The notes under the pieces are model-generated. The model searched no databases. It saw only the letters and a program-made list of their open reading frames with translations, and was not told where the DNA came from. The position numbers and the translations under genes are program-made. DNA of 44,078 bases. It comes from an uncultured Porphyromonadaceae bacterium. Its GTDB lineage: Bacteria > Bacteroidota > Bacteroidia > Bacteroidales > Muribaculaceae. Below, in pieces: positions 18,968-27,508 of this stretch. The DNA lies in assembly GCA_947177405.1 (NCBI GenBank), contig CAMWUJ010000019.1, forward strand, positions 1 through 44,078, in the 5' to 3' direction. The number at the start of each line of letters is the position of its first letter. Position 1 is the first letter of the stretch.

Positions 18968-20353
18968 TTATGCGAGTGAAGCTATTACTTGTTTGATACT
19001 CTCTGCCAGAGCGTCAGCCTCCTCCATAGTGGAAGCTTCACTATAGATGCGGATAATCGGTTCTGTATTCGACTTGCGTAGATGCACCCAGCTATCCTTG
19101 AAATCGATTTTCACACCGTCGATATCATTTACTTCCTCATCTGCATATTTTTCCTTCACAGCCTTAAGGATTGCATCAACATCTATCTCGGGAGTTAGCT
19201 CAATCTTATTCTTGGCAATCTCGTATTTAGGAAGGGAAGCCTTTATCTCCGATACTTTTTTTCCGCGACGGGCCATAAGAGTAAGGAAAAGAGCCACACC
19301 TACAAGTGCATCCCTGCCATAATGAATTTCAGGGTATATTATACCACCGTTGCCTTCGCCTCCTATCACAGCTCCTGTCTCCTTCATCTTTGCAACTACA
19401 TTCACCTCTCCTACTGCGGCTGCGGCATATTCGCAACCATGAGAAAAAGTGACATCTCGAAGACCGCGTGAACTGGAAAGATTAGAAACCGTGGCACCTG
19501 GAGTATTTTCGAGAATATAGTCTGCAATGGCAATCAATGTATTCTCCTCCACAAACATCTCTCCATTCTCCATCACGATGGCAAGACGATCCACATCAGG
19601 ATCGACTACAAAACCCACATCTGCACCGGTTTCTTTCATCGCTTCCGAAATCATGGTGAGATTTGCAGGGATGGGCTCAGGAGTATGTGCAAATTTTCCT
19701 GTAGGTTCGCAATTGAGTTCCACAATATCTTTCACTCCAAGAGAGCGTAACAATTGAGGAATTACACGACCTCCGACACTGTTTATACCATCAACTACAA
19801 CCTTGAATCCTGCTCCGGCAATTGCCTCGCAATCCACAAGATCAAGATTCTTAACCATCTCTATATGACGCAGATCCCAGGTATCATTTCTATACTCTTT
19901 TCCAAGTTCCATCACATCAGAAAATACGAAGTCATCTGATTCAGCCATCCTGATAACTTCCTTTCCGGCTTTATCAGACAGAAATTCCCCATTATGGTCA
20001 AGGAGCTTTAGAGCATTCCATTGCACAGGATTATGACTTGCCGTAATTATAATACCTCCGCATGCCTTCTCCCCTACAACAGCAAGCTCGGTGGTTGGAG
20101 TGGAGGCCATGCCTATATTTATAACATCAAAACCCATAGACATCAAGGTACCGCATACAAGATGTGAAACCATTTTTCCGGAAATCCTGCCATCTCGACC
20201 CACAACTATTGAATTGGATTCTCCTTTATAGCTGGTTCGGATATAGTTGGCGTATGCTGCAGTGAACCTCACTACGTCCACACTGCTAAGTCCCTCTCCC
20301 GGACGGCCACCGATAGTGCCGCGAATGCCTGATATAGATTTTATTAATGCCAT
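18968..20353 (-). CDS. glmM: Phosphoglucosamine mutase-type phosphohexomutase
   Basis: Alpha-D-phosphohexomutase of 461 residues, probably converting glucosamine-6-phosphate to glucosamine-1-phosphate for cell-wall and lipid A precursors. The reading frame opens at a TTG 6 bases earlier, but the ATG at 20353 (MALIKS) is preferred. Motifs are the phosphoserine loop TASHNP with Ser106, the metal loop DPDVDRLA, the sugar loop GEGNGG and the phosphate-binding RKSNTEPIIRIY. The sugar loop differs from the GEQSGH of E. coli GlmM, so a phosphomannomutase or phosphoglucomutase role cannot be excluded. The gene lies with sppA and lpxK in an envelope-synthesis run. Confidence 0.9.
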   Translation of the reverse strand: MALIKSISGIRGTIGGRPGEGLSSVDVVRFTAAYANYIRTSYKGESNSIVVGRDGRISGKMVSHLVCGTLMSMGFDVINIGMASTPTTELAVVGEKACGGIIITASHNPVQWNALKLLDHNGEFLSDKAGKEVIRMAESDDFVFSDVMELGKEYRNDTWDLRHIEMVKNLDLVDCEAIAGAGFKVVVDGINSVGGRVIPQLLRSLGVKDIVELNCEPTGKFAHTPEPIPANLTMISEAMKETGADVGFVVDPDVDRLAIVMENGEMFVEENTLIAIADYILENTPGATVSNLSSSRGLRDVTFSHGCEYAAAAVGEVNVVAKMKETGAVIGGEGNGGIIYPEIHYGRDALVGVALFLTLMARRGKKVSEIKASLPKYEIAKNKIELTPEIDVDAILKAVKEKYADEEVNDIDGVKIDFKDSWVHLRKSNTEPIIRIYSEASTMEEADALAESIKQVIASLA

Positions 20354-20416
20354 TTTCAAAACAATATTAAGAATTCAAAAATTTCCCCTTCTCCATTCTC
20401 GAATTGAGCTACTGAA

Positions 20417-20998
20417 TCAATATTCAGCCTTAAAATATTTTACATTATAAATGTAAGGAATACATAAAGTCTGCCCGGACAACATCCCCTTTGGAGATTT
20501 GATTACCAGATTGACCTCCGAATCATATCCTACATACTTCAATGGCTCCTGAAGTCCCTCACCCCACATCGTGGTTGAAGACAGATTGGTGTTGCCATAG
20601 TTAAGGCTGGAGCTGACAAGCAGCAGATTATCAGCATTTCCATACCACTCTGCATCAATACCGTTATAAAGGTCTTTGATATTACGCTGACGATACCTGA
20701 AATATACCTTATCACCTTTCTGAGGCCGGGATTCCATATCGCCCCTATTCACAATCTGCATATAGACAAAACCATCTGAATCCATCTTATAAAAAGGAGC
20801 GTTCTCCCCTGTCAGGAATACACTGTCGGCAGGTATAGCGACCTCAATCTGTCGATCTGCCATAAACCAATTCACTGCCTTCTCCTCTTCATTCAGAAGA
20901 TCGGAATAACTCTTTGAATCATCGCAAGCAGCGAGAAAAGGCAGGAAAGCCATGATTGCAATTATCTCTTTATATCTTTTCATTTTCTTCATTTTCAT
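20417..20998 (-). CDS. DUF4827-like lipoprotein
   Basis: Lipoprotein of 193 residues: a basic start and hydrophobic stretch end in a lipobox FLAAC, with the lipid-anchored Cys at 25. The mature part has an N-terminal helix (LLNEEEKAVNWFMADRQIEV), then a strand-rich region (GDKVYFRYRQRNIKD, YVGYDSEVNLVIKSPKG) reminiscent of FKBP-type proteins of Bacteroidota. I recall this as DUF4827. Two further Met codons at 3 and 6 could be the start. It lies between nrnA (33 bases upstream) and glmM (63 bases downstream), so it is likely in the same transcript. Function is unknown. Confidence 0.75.
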   Translation of the reverse strand: MKMKKMKRYKEIIAIMAFLPFLAACDDSKSYSDLLNEEEKAVNWFMADRQIEVAIPADSVFLTGENAPFYKMDSDGFVYMQIVNRGDMESRPQKGDKVYFRYRQRNIKDLYNGIDAEWYGNADNLLLVSSSLNYGNTNLSSTTMWGEGLQEPLKYVGYDSEVNLVIKSPKGMLSGQTLCIPYIYNVKYFKAEY

Positions 20999-21031
20999 AA
21001 AAACGGGAAATCCACAAAACCGATAAAATGG

Positions 21032-22087
21032 TCAATTCCTTCTCCAATCAATTTTCTCTATTCTCTGCGGAAGAAAAGAATCGTAATCAGAAAGGGAGTC
21101 AACAAGGATCTTACGACAATCATGAAGCGATCCCTTGTATTCTCCACCGGCCGCCTGAATATGGCCTCCGCCTCCAAAAAGATCGGCACATATACGTGAT
21201 ACAGGAAAGTCATATTTACTTCTGGCCGACACCTTGATCTGATCGTCGTCCTCACGCAGGAAGATACTATATACTATTCCTCTTATATTTAAAGGCATAT
21301 TGACAAGACCCTCCGAATCGCCTTTCTCATAATTGAAACGGCGCAGATCTTCCTTAGACAAATAAGTGATGACGGCACGATGAGAAGGGAAAACTTCCAT
21401 ACGCTCAGATATGGCGAATGATTTCAGACGAAGACTGTCGTAACTGCAAGCCTTTACACATTCATCTACTATTCGGTTCTTGTCTGCCCCTCGTTCAAGA
21501 AGACGCATCAGCACTTCATAAATCTCAGGATCAGGACAATTAACCGTAAAGTTCTGTGTATCGGTAATTATGCCGCATAATATACATGTGGCGCAATCTT
21601 TATCAATCTCATCATAAAGACCAAGAGCCGCAATCACACGAAATACAAGCTCACAAGTAGATGACATTTTAGGGAAAGAGAACATCAGTTCACATGGGAT
21701 ATCAGGATCTTCGTGGTGGTCAATAAGAACTTTTTTTGCAGAAGAACCCTGAATAAGGGGGGCAAGATGATCCTGTCGCGAGGCTGTATTGAAATCACAA
21801 CACACAATCAAATCGGCTTCATCAACCAGACGTGTGCAATATGGGTCGTGCCGTGTATAGACAGCGATCTCCCCGGCTCCCGGGAGAAACCGCAAAGATT
21901 TAGGCAACATATCGGGAACCACCACCGTAGCCTCTTTCCCTATGCTTTTCAAAATATGCCAAAGTCCCAGAGTGCTTCCGATAGCATCACCGTCAGGATG
22001 GACGTGACAAGTAAGAACAATGCGAACACTCTCCTTGATCATTTTCTCAAGAAGTCTCACTTTCCCCGGGTCAAGAATTTTTCTCAT
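21032..22087 (-). CDS. nrnA: DHH-family phosphoesterase, NrnA-like nanoRNase/pAp phosphatase
   Basis: Cytoplasmic DHH/DHHA1 phosphoesterase of 351 residues. It has the metal motifs HPDGDAIGS near 30-38, CCDFNTASR and DHHEDPD, and a C-terminal DHHA1 motif GGGGHIQAAGG. NrnA-type enzymes degrade short oligoribonucleotides and 3'-phosphoadenosine 5'-phosphate. The DHH motif is the expected DHH in DHHED. It is the first gene after a divergent promoter region shared with mazG and probably heads a transcript running through the lipoprotein, glmM, sppA and lpxK. The choice between pAp and nanoRNA as substrate is not visible. Confidence 0.92.
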   Translation of the reverse strand: MRKILDPGKVRLLEKMIKESVRIVLTCHVHPDGDAIGSTLGLWHILKSIGKEATVVVPDMLPKSLRFLPGAGEIAVYTRHDPYCTRLVDEADLIVCCDFNTASRQDHLAPLIQGSSAKKVLIDHHEDPDIPCELMFSFPKMSSTCELVFRVIAALGLYDEIDKDCATCILCGIITDTQNFTVNCPDPEIYEVLMRLLERGADKNRIVDECVKACSYDSLRLKSFAISERMEVFPSHRAVITYLSKEDLRRFNYEKGDSEGLVNMPLNIRGIVYSIFLREDDDQIKVSARSKYDFPVSRICADLFGGGGHIQAAGGEYKGSLHDCRKILVDSLSDYDSFLPQRIEKIDWRRN

Positions 22088-22186
22088 TTACCTAACATAT
22101 TATTACCCAACAATTTACCTCCATAATATATCAGTTTTCAGGATATACGCAGGAGAAAACAGCCGATTATCAGTCTTTTCAATCCA

Positions 22187-22194
22187 CAAAGATA
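22187..22194 (-). promoter_or_regulatory. -7 promoter element for nrnA and the genes after it
   Basis: Minus-strand TATCTTTG exactly matches TAnnTTTG and is followed by TGG. It lies about 100 bases upstream of the nrnA ATG. A -33 box at the normal spacing is not clear. Confidence 0.65.
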
Positions 22195-22235
22195 CAAATT
22201 TATTGACAAAAATAGCCACAATGTTAAAAAATTAT

Positions 22236-22243
22236 TAACTTTG
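22236..22243 (+). promoter_or_regulatory. -7 promoter element for mazG-topB
   Basis: Plus-strand TAACTTTG matches TAnnTTTG and continues GCAG, a common form. It overlaps the TTG codon that opens the mazG reading frame, which supports translation from the later ATG at 22268. It faces away from the nrnA promoter only about 45 bases off. Confidence 0.75.
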
Positions 22244-22267
22244 CAGAAAAGAAATCAAATCCCGAGT

Positions 22268-23059
22268 ATGCATACTAAAGAAGAAAAAACAAAAGCCTTT
22301 GGAGAATTTCTTGAAGTGCTCGACACATTGAGAGAGAAATGTCCATGGGATGCCAAGCAGACAAATGAATCGCTCAGACCTAATACTATTGAGGAGGTAT
22401 ATGAACTTACAGATGCGTTGATGGCTGATGACACATCGAATATTTGCAAGGAGTTAGGTGATGTATTGCTTCACGTGGCTTTCTATTCAAAGATAGCAGA
22501 GGAGAAAGGACAGTTCGATGTAGCCGATGTATGCACAAGACTTAAGGAGAAACTGATTTTTCGTCATCCTCATATATACGGTAATGTCAAGGCAGATGAT
22601 GCAGATCAGGTGATACAGAATTGGGAACAAATCAAGCTAAAAGAAAAGGGAGGCAACAAGAGCGTCCTTGCTGGAGTCCCATCGGCTCTTCCTGCCCTGA
22701 TTAAGGCAAATCGTATTCAGGAAAAAGCCCGTAACGTTGGATTTGACTGGGAAGAACCCTCTCAGGTATGGGAGAAAGTAAAAGAAGAGATTGCCGAAGT
22801 TGAATCTGAAATAAAAGAAGGTTCTCAAGAAAAAATTGAAGCTGAATTCGGTGACCTTCTCTTTGCTGTAATAAATGCTGCACGCCTGCATGGGGTGGAT
22901 CCGGAGAATGCATTGGAAAGAACCAATCGTAAATTCATATCCCGCTTCAATCATATCGAAACAAAGGCAAAGGAGATGCGAAAGAATCTCAAAGATCTTA
23001 GCTTGGAAGAAATGGATATCCTTTGGAATGAAGCCAAAAAAATGGAGAAAGAGCAATGA
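22268..23059 (+). CDS. mazG: Nucleoside triphosphate pyrophosphohydrolase MazG
   Basis: Cytoplasmic NTP pyrophosphohydrolase of 263 residues, hydrolysing NTPs to NMPs and PPi, and linked to cellular nucleotide sanitation or stress. The preferred start is the ATG at 22268, giving MHTKEEKT and the same length as E. coli MazG; a TTG 27 bases upstream lies inside the promoter. Two MazG repeats are visible: the first with CPWDAKQTNESL, EEVYELTDAL and ELGDVLLHVAF, the second with KEEIAEVESEI and EFGDLLFAVINAARL. It ends in a four-base overlap with topB. Confidence 0.95.
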   Translation: MHTKEEKTKAFGEFLEVLDTLREKCPWDAKQTNESLRPNTIEEVYELTDALMADDTSNICKELGDVLLHVAFYSKIAEEKGQFDVADVCTRLKEKLIFRHPHIYGNVKADDADQVIQNWEQIKLKEKGGNKSVLAGVPSALPALIKANRIQEKARNVGFDWEEPSQVWEKVKEEIAEVESEIKEGSQEKIEAEFGDLLFAVINAARLHGVDPENALERTNRKFISRFNHIETKAKEMRKNLKDLSLEEMDILWNEAKKMEKEQ

Positions 23060-24891
23060 TACTCTGCATCACGGAGAAACCAAGCGTAGGTAGGGACATA
23101 GCACGCATAATAGGAGCCAAAAGTTCCAAAGGAGGCTATTATGAAGGTAATGGTTATTGCGTGACATGGACTTTCGGACATCTGTGTACTTTAAAAGAAC
23201 CTGCCGATTACACTGATATGTGGAGACGATGGTCGCTGTCGTCTCTTCCTATGATTCCTCCTAAATTTGGTATTAAGCTTATTGACCAGGAAAGTATAAA
23301 AAAGCAATTTGAAACCATAAAGACCCTCATATCTCAAGCAGACGAAGTGATCAACTGCGGTGATGCCGGGCAGGAAGGAGAGGTGATTCAAAGATGGGTG
23401 ATGCAGAAAGCCGAGTGCAACAAACCGGTGAAACGGCTATGGATATCCTCCCTTACCGATGAATCGATAAGGGAAGGGTTTCAGCATCTCAGGGAACATA
23501 AGGATCTCGAACCACTTTATACAGCAGGACTCTGCCGTGCCATCGGCGACTGGATTTTAGGAATAAACGCCACACGTCTTTATACTTTGAAATATTCACG
23601 CGACAGGCAGATTCTATCCGTTGGAAGAGTGCAGACCCCGACTCTGGCATTAGTTGTCAACCGACAGAATGAAATAGAGAATTTCGTTCCCAAAGACAGT
23701 TGGGAACTTAAGACCATATATCGTGACACTCTCTTCACCTCATCGCTAAAAGGTTTTGAATCAGAAGAAGCCGGCAAAAAAGCCATTGAGGAAGTCAAGG
23801 ATTTTCCAATGGTGATTTCTGATGTATCCAAAAAGAAAGGGAAAGAGGCGCCTCCACGTCTTTTTGACCTTACATCGCTTCAGGTGGAGTGTAACCGCAA
23901 ATTCAGCATGGGAGCTGAACAGACTCTGAGAACAATTCAAAGCCTTTATGAGAAAAAACTCACCACTTATCCTCGTGTGGACACTACGTATCTTACAGAT
24001 GATGTCTATCCCAAATGCAAGCATATCCTTAACAGCCTAAAGGATTATTCCGAGCTCCTCCAACCGCTTAGGGGAGAAAGACTAAGGAAAAGCAAGAAGG
24101 TATTTGATAATTCCAAAGTGACCGATCATCACGCTATCATCCCCACTGGACAGCCACTCCCACAAGGGCTAAGTAAAGATGAAATGAATGTATTCAATAC
24201 CATTGCCTTACGATTCATAGCAGCCTTTTATCCTGATTGTTCTTTCGAACAGACCACAGTAAAGGGGAAAGTCGGAAAAATAGATTTCAAAGCTACCGGA
24301 AAAACCATTACAGATGCCGGCTGGAAAGCGGTGTATTCTAAAAAGCAAGAGGCCTACAAGGAAGAGGTTGAGGAGAAGAACCAGGAGGATGAGAATGTGA
24401 GTATGCCGGTATTCACTCCAGGGGAGTCGGGTCCGCATAAGCCACGACTGGTGAAAAAGACCACACAGCCTCCTAAATATTACACAGAGGGAACCCTTCT
24501 GAAAGCAATGGAGACTGCAGGATCAATGGTTGAAGATGAGGATCTCAGGGAATCACTCAAAGCCAACGGTATAGGACGACCATCCACAAGAGCAGCGATC
24601 ATTGAGATTTTATACAAGAGGGGCTATATAAAAAAGGAAAGAAAATCTCTTAGGGCCACCCAAGCCGGAATTGATCTTATTTCCATGATAAATGAAGAGC
24701 TACTTAAGAGCGCCAAGCTCACAGGTATATGGGAAGGACGACTTCGCCAGATTGAACATGGCAGTTACAGTGCAGCTGAATTTATCGCACAACTCAAGCA
24801 GCTGATCTCGGAGATCACTGTTAACGTGCTTAAGGATAATTCCAACCGAATGATTCAGGCAGAATCTCCGCAACTGAAAAAGAAGAAATAG
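23056..24891 (+). CDS. topB: DNA topoisomerase III (type IA)
   Basis: Type IA topoisomerase of 611 residues that relaxes or decatenates DNA through a 5'-phosphotyrosine. The start overlaps mazG in ATGA. The Toprim start is ILCITEKPSVGRDIA; the metal motif is CGDAGQEGE instead of the more common DxDREGE. RVQTPTLALV follows, and the active-site region is TTYPRVDTTYL with Tyr near 327. A Bacteroidota TopB group shares the changed Toprim motif, as far as I recall. There is no C-terminal zinc-finger region. It is followed 17 bases later by the Cys-rich membrane protein. Confidence 0.94.
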   Translation: MILCITEKPSVGRDIARIIGAKSSKGGYYEGNGYCVTWTFGHLCTLKEPADYTDMWRRWSLSSLPMIPPKFGIKLIDQESIKKQFETIKTLISQADEVINCGDAGQEGEVIQRWVMQKAECNKPVKRLWISSLTDESIREGFQHLREHKDLEPLYTAGLCRAIGDWILGINATRLYTLKYSRDRQILSVGRVQTPTLALVVNRQNEIENFVPKDSWELKTIYRDTLFTSSLKGFESEEAGKKAIEEVKDFPMVISDVSKKKGKEAPPRLFDLTSLQVECNRKFSMGAEQTLRTIQSLYEKKLTTYPRVDTTYLTDDVYPKCKHILNSLKDYSELLQPLRGERLRKSKKVFDNSKVTDHHAIIPTGQPLPQGLSKDEMNVFNTIALRFIAAFYPDCSFEQTTVKGKVGKIDFKATGKTITDAGWKAVYSKKQEAYKEEVEEKNQEDENVSMPVFTPGESGPHKPRLVKKTTQPPKYYTEGTLLKAMETAGSMVEDEDLRESLKANGIGRPSTRAAIIEILYKRGYIKKERKSLRATQAGIDLISMINEELLKSAKLTGIWEGRLRQIEHGSYSAAEFIAQLKQLISEITVNVLKDNSNRMIQAESPQLKKKK

Positions 24892-24908
24892 GATTAACCA
24901 AGACTTTT

Positions 24909-25088
24909 ATGGACATTCAATATCTAATAGTATTCCTTATTCTCGCAGCAGCAGTAGGATGGATAGCTTATAAACTTCTCTTCAAGAAGGAAAATAATTC
25001 CGGAGGAGGTTGCTTCGGATGCGCGCTTTCAGAGAAATGCTCACCTTCCCATAAAAAGGAGAGGAAAAAGAAGGATTGCAGGGAATAA
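24909..25088 (+). CDS. FeoB-associated Cys-rich membrane protein (59 residues)
   Basis: Short gene starting ATG at 24909, 17 bases after topB. The 59-residue product has one N-terminal transmembrane segment (about 4-24), a lysine pair at the membrane edge, a glycine run, and cysteines at 35, 38, 44 and 57 (GGGCFGCALSEKC), ending in a highly basic tail. This architecture matches the small FeoB-associated Cys-rich family often found near ferrous iron transporters. No feoA or feoB is in the window. A role in iron or metal binding at the membrane is inferred from the family. A terminator follows 35 bases later. Confidence 0.78.
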   Translation: MDIQYLIVFLILAAAVGWIAYKLLFKKENNSGGGCFGCALSEKCSPSHKKERKKKDCRE

Positions 25089-25122
25089 AATGAATATCAA
25101 GCTGATCAATAAATATAAAATG

Positions 25123-25157
25123 CCCGGTGAACGACAGATCGCTCACCGGGTCTTTTT
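25123..25157 (+). terminator. Terminator after the mazG-topB transcript
   Basis: Stem CCCGGTGA (25123-25130) pairs with TCACCGGG (25143-25150), an inner CGA/TCG pair adds length, and TCTTTTTT follows. It sits between convergent genes; the stop codon of the minus-strand transporter (25143-25145) lies within the right arm. Confidence 0.85.
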
Positions 25158-26054
25158 TGAATGTGCCACCAACTGAAACGAATTGACAATATTTTGCCAT
25201 GCGATGTAGGCAGCGGGAGCCACTGAGGCGATGGGATTCATATAAGCCATAGCCATCCACACTGCAAGGACTGTGTTTTTCTGTCCTAAACTTTGGCCTC
25301 CCGAAACAGCATCTCCATTCCGGCTGCCTATCCTTCTGCCGATAACAAACTGAAGTAGGCATACCACCAAAGCTCCGGCAATTAAAGCCACGATAGACCA
25401 CACTTCCGATGGAATCCAATGATTTATGGTGAAACTCACGCAACTACCTACAATGATAAAGAGGGATACAGCCCACATATAGAAGGAAATCTGTTGGTGA
25501 TCTTTTATAACGGAATGTACCTTCGGAAAAATATACCTGAGAGCCATTGCCACAATCAGAGGCAGTATTAGCAGAGGAAAAACTTTCGAACCAATCAATG
25601 CCGCCGACTGTAAGAATGAGATTTCACCGGCATCCCCTATTTCTGCAAGAACAAACGGCCCTATCACGGCCACAAGAGCATTGCACAAAAGTGAATATGT
25701 GGCTACAAAAGAAATACTCCCGCCCAACATGGATGTTATGACAGGAGCTGCAGTTGCAGTGGGAATGAATACGCATATAAAAACCCCCTCCGCAACCTTA
25801 TGGCTTAACGGCAATAATAAAAAATATACAGTAGCCGATAAAAACATCTGCACAGTAAGTAGCACCAGGTGAAAACGTTTAGGTTTAAAATCCCGGAAAT
25901 CCAGCTTGCAATATGTGATGAGGAGCATGATAAAAATGAGATATGGGGAAAGAAAAGTAAGATATCCCATCCATTTATAAAACACTGCCCCTCCAATCAT
26001 GGCAAGGGGCAACATCATATTTTTTATTTGTTGTCGTCTGATTATTAGATGCAT
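25143..26054 (-). CDS. BASS-type (bile acid:sodium symporter family) membrane transporter
   Basis: Polytopic membrane protein of 303 residues with about nine hydrophobic segments. The pattern VFICVFIPTATAAPVITSMLGGS resembles the conserved core of the bile acid:Na+ symporter family, and the end GQKNTVLAVWMAMAYMNP matches the second crossover region. The substrate is unknown; members move bile acids, pantoate or other organic acids. It follows mtnN by 20 bases and is probably in the same transcript, suggesting but not proving a link to methionine or nucleoside salvage. Confidence 0.78.
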   Translation of the reverse strand: MHLIIRRQQIKNMMLPLAMIGGAVFYKWMGYLTFLSPYLIFIMLLITYCKLDFRDFKPKRFHLVLLTVQMFLSATVYFLLLPLSHKVAEGVFICVFIPTATAAPVITSMLGGSISFVATYSLLCNALVAVIGPFVLAEIGDAGEISFLQSAALIGSKVFPLLILPLIVAMALRYIFPKVHSVIKDHQQISFYMWAVSLFIIVGSCVSFTINHWIPSEVWSIVALIAGALVVCLLQFVIGRRIGSRNGDAVSGGQSLGQKNTVLAVWMAMAYMNPIASVAPAAYIAWQNIVNSFQLVAHSKKTR

Positions 26055-26074
26055 AAGACGGTTTTATTTTCAAA

Positions 26075-26758
26075 TTATTCAAGTATATCCTCAATAATTT
26101 TCTCAACACATTCAAAAGTTTTTTTAGGCGCGTCCGACCAGAAATTCTCGTACTGAGATATATTATCGCCTTCTCCGGGGGTATCACTCATAACCCTAAT
26201 GATGAGTACCGGAACTCCACACATCCGGCAGGTATGAGCTATTGCCGCGGATTCCATATCCACCGCCAGCACATCAGGAAAAGCATTTCGGATTTCTTCA
26301 ACCTCACCGGCAGTATGAATGAAACGATCACCGCTGCATATCAAACCGAAAACACACTCCATACCTGCCTCCTTGCATTTATTCATTATCTTCCGATCCG
26401 GAACGAAGAAACGTGGGTACCCATCTGCAGTCCCTGTTTCCGTGCCCGGTCCACACCAGACATCGTGATATGCAATTCGGTCGGCCACCAGAACGTCTCC
26501 GATTCTTATTTTTGAGGATGCACCACCTGCAACCCCGGAATTTATCACTAAATCCGGATTAATTTCCCGTATCACCCGGTATGTATTTAGCGCGGCATTA
26601 ACCTTACCGATTCCACATTTTCCGGCAACTACTTCTTTTTCACCAATCTTTCCCTTATAGTAGATGGATCCATCGATGTCCATCTTTTCGTGCTTAGGCA
26701 TCAACGACAAGAGCAACTGAAGCTCCTTGTCCATAGCTGCAAGAATCGCTACAAGCAT
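26075..26758 (-). CDS. mtnN: 5'-methylthioadenosine/S-adenosylhomocysteine nucleosidase
   Basis: Cytoplasmic nucleosidase of 227 residues that removes adenine from methylthioadenosine and S-adenosylhomocysteine, in methionine recycling and the route to AI-2. The expected motifs are AAMDKE with the catalytic-site Glu near 12, NSGVAGG, AVDMESAAIAH with its Met-Glu pair, and the catalytic Asp in VMSDTPGEGD. Homology with PNP-fold proteins is clear, but the size and start fit MtnN. It has its own promoter 30 bases upstream and is followed by the BASS transporter. Confidence 0.94.
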   Translation of the reverse strand: MLVAILAAMDKELQLLLSLMPKHEKMDIDGSIYYKGKIGEKEVVAGKCGIGKVNAALNTYRVIREINPDLVINSGVAGGASSKIRIGDVLVADRIAYHDVWCGPGTETGTADGYPRFFVPDRKIMNKCKEAGMECVFGLICSGDRFIHTAGEVEEIRNAFPDVLAVDMESAAIAHTCRMCGVPVLIIRVMSDTPGEGDNISQYENFWSDAPKKTFECVEKIIEDILE

Positions 26759-26788
26759 ATTTTAGAAGATTTTTATAGAATTATTCGG

Positions 26789-26819
26789 CAAAATTAGCTA
26801 AATTTGGGTCGATAACCAA
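26789..26819 (-). promoter_or_regulatory. Promoter of mtnN
   Basis: On the minus strand a TTG (26819-26817) lies 20 bases before TAATTTTG (26796-26789), a match to TAnnTTTG. The box ends 30 bases before the mtnN ATG. It overlaps the -7 region of the divergent yrdC promoter. Confidence 0.68.
26799..26806 (+). promoter_or_regulatory. -7 promoter element for the Sua5/YrdC gene
   Basis: Plus-strand TAAATTTG matches TAnnTTTG; it ends 30 bases before the GTG start at 26837. No good -33 TTTG is seen. It is two bases from the mtnN -7 box on the other strand, so the two promoters probably compete. Confidence 0.6.
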
Positions 26820-26836
26820 TAAAACGACCCACAAAA

Positions 26837-27436
26837 GTGAAAACAATAAAAATATGGAATGATTCGCCATCCGATCGCCAGCTTCAAGAGATAGCCTCTG
26901 AGCTTGAGTCGGGACGGATAATGCTTTTCCCTACAGATACACTTTATGCCATAGGATGCGATGCGCTCAACACCAAAGCCATCGACAGGATATGCCGTCT
27001 TAAAGGAATTAATCCGGAAAAATCCAATCTCTCGATAATATGCAGCGACATCTCTATGGCAGCTGAATATTGCCGGATAGAGAATTTCGGATTCCGTCTT
27101 CTCCGCGACTATACTCCGGGGCCTTTCACTTTCCTTTTCCGTGCCTCCTCCACCCTCCCCAAGGCTTTCAAAGGTCGAAAAGTGGTTGGAATCCGCATCC
27201 CTGCCTGTGAGACCGACAGAGCCATAGTGAAAGAGCTTGGTCATCCCGTTCTCACAACATCTATTGAATATGATGATGAGGACTACGCAATAAATCCCGG
27301 TCTCATAGCAGAAGCATATTCCGACAAAGTGGATTTAATAATCGAGGGAGAAGATGGAGACACCGAGCCCTCCACAATTGTGGACTGCACAGGAAGCGAA
27401 CCGGAAATAGTGCGTCAAGGAAAAGGCTTTTTATAA
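26837..27436 (+). CDS. L-threonylcarbamoyladenylate synthase (Sua5/YciO/YrdC family)
   Basis: Protein of 199 residues of the YrdC fold that makes threonylcarbamoyl-AMP for t6A37 of ANN-decoding tRNAs. The start is a GTG at 26837 (reading MKTIKIWN), chosen because a -7 box lies 30 bases upstream and no ATG precedes the fold. Motifs are FPTDTLYAIGCDA, RICRLKGINPEKSNLSII, TPGPFTFLF and GIRIPACETDRA. Glu in EDG and the C-terminal STIVDCTGSEPEIVRQGKG complete the domain. A YciO-like relative cannot be excluded from sequence alone. Confidence 0.88.
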   Translation: MKTIKIWNDSPSDRQLQEIASELESGRIMLFPTDTLYAIGCDALNTKAIDRICRLKGINPEKSNLSIICSDISMAAEYCRIENFGFRLLRDYTPGPFTFLFRASSTLPKAFKGRKVVGIRIPACETDRAIVKELGHPVLTTSIEYDDEDYAINPGLIAEAYSDKVDLIIEGEDGDTEPSTIVDCTGSEPEIVRQGKGFL

Positions 27437-27463
27437 AAATCATTTAAAAAACCATAAATATGG

Positions 27464-27494
27464 TTTGAATTGAAGAAATATTTCCTTATATTTG
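27464..27494 (+). promoter_or_regulatory. Full Bacteroidota promoter of mdh
   Basis: TTTG (27464-27467), 19-base spacer, TATATTTG (27487-27494), then GCAT. Both elements match the Bacteroidota sigma-ABfr pattern. The resulting mRNA leader would be about 140 bases long. Confidence 0.82.
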
Positions 27495-27508
27495 CATTAT
27501 GTAATAAA

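Noticed and set aside
22241..22267. TTG start for mazG
   Set aside because: It lies in the -7 promoter box; the later ATG gives the normal MazG length.
23056..24891. TopB as evidence of an integrated conjugative element
   Set aside because: Neighbours are chromosomal core genes and no integrase, mobilisation or repeat is visible.
25090..25176. 28-residue plus-strand reading frame after the Cys-rich gene
   Set aside because: It runs through the terminator hairpin and into the antisense of the transporter gene; no start signal.
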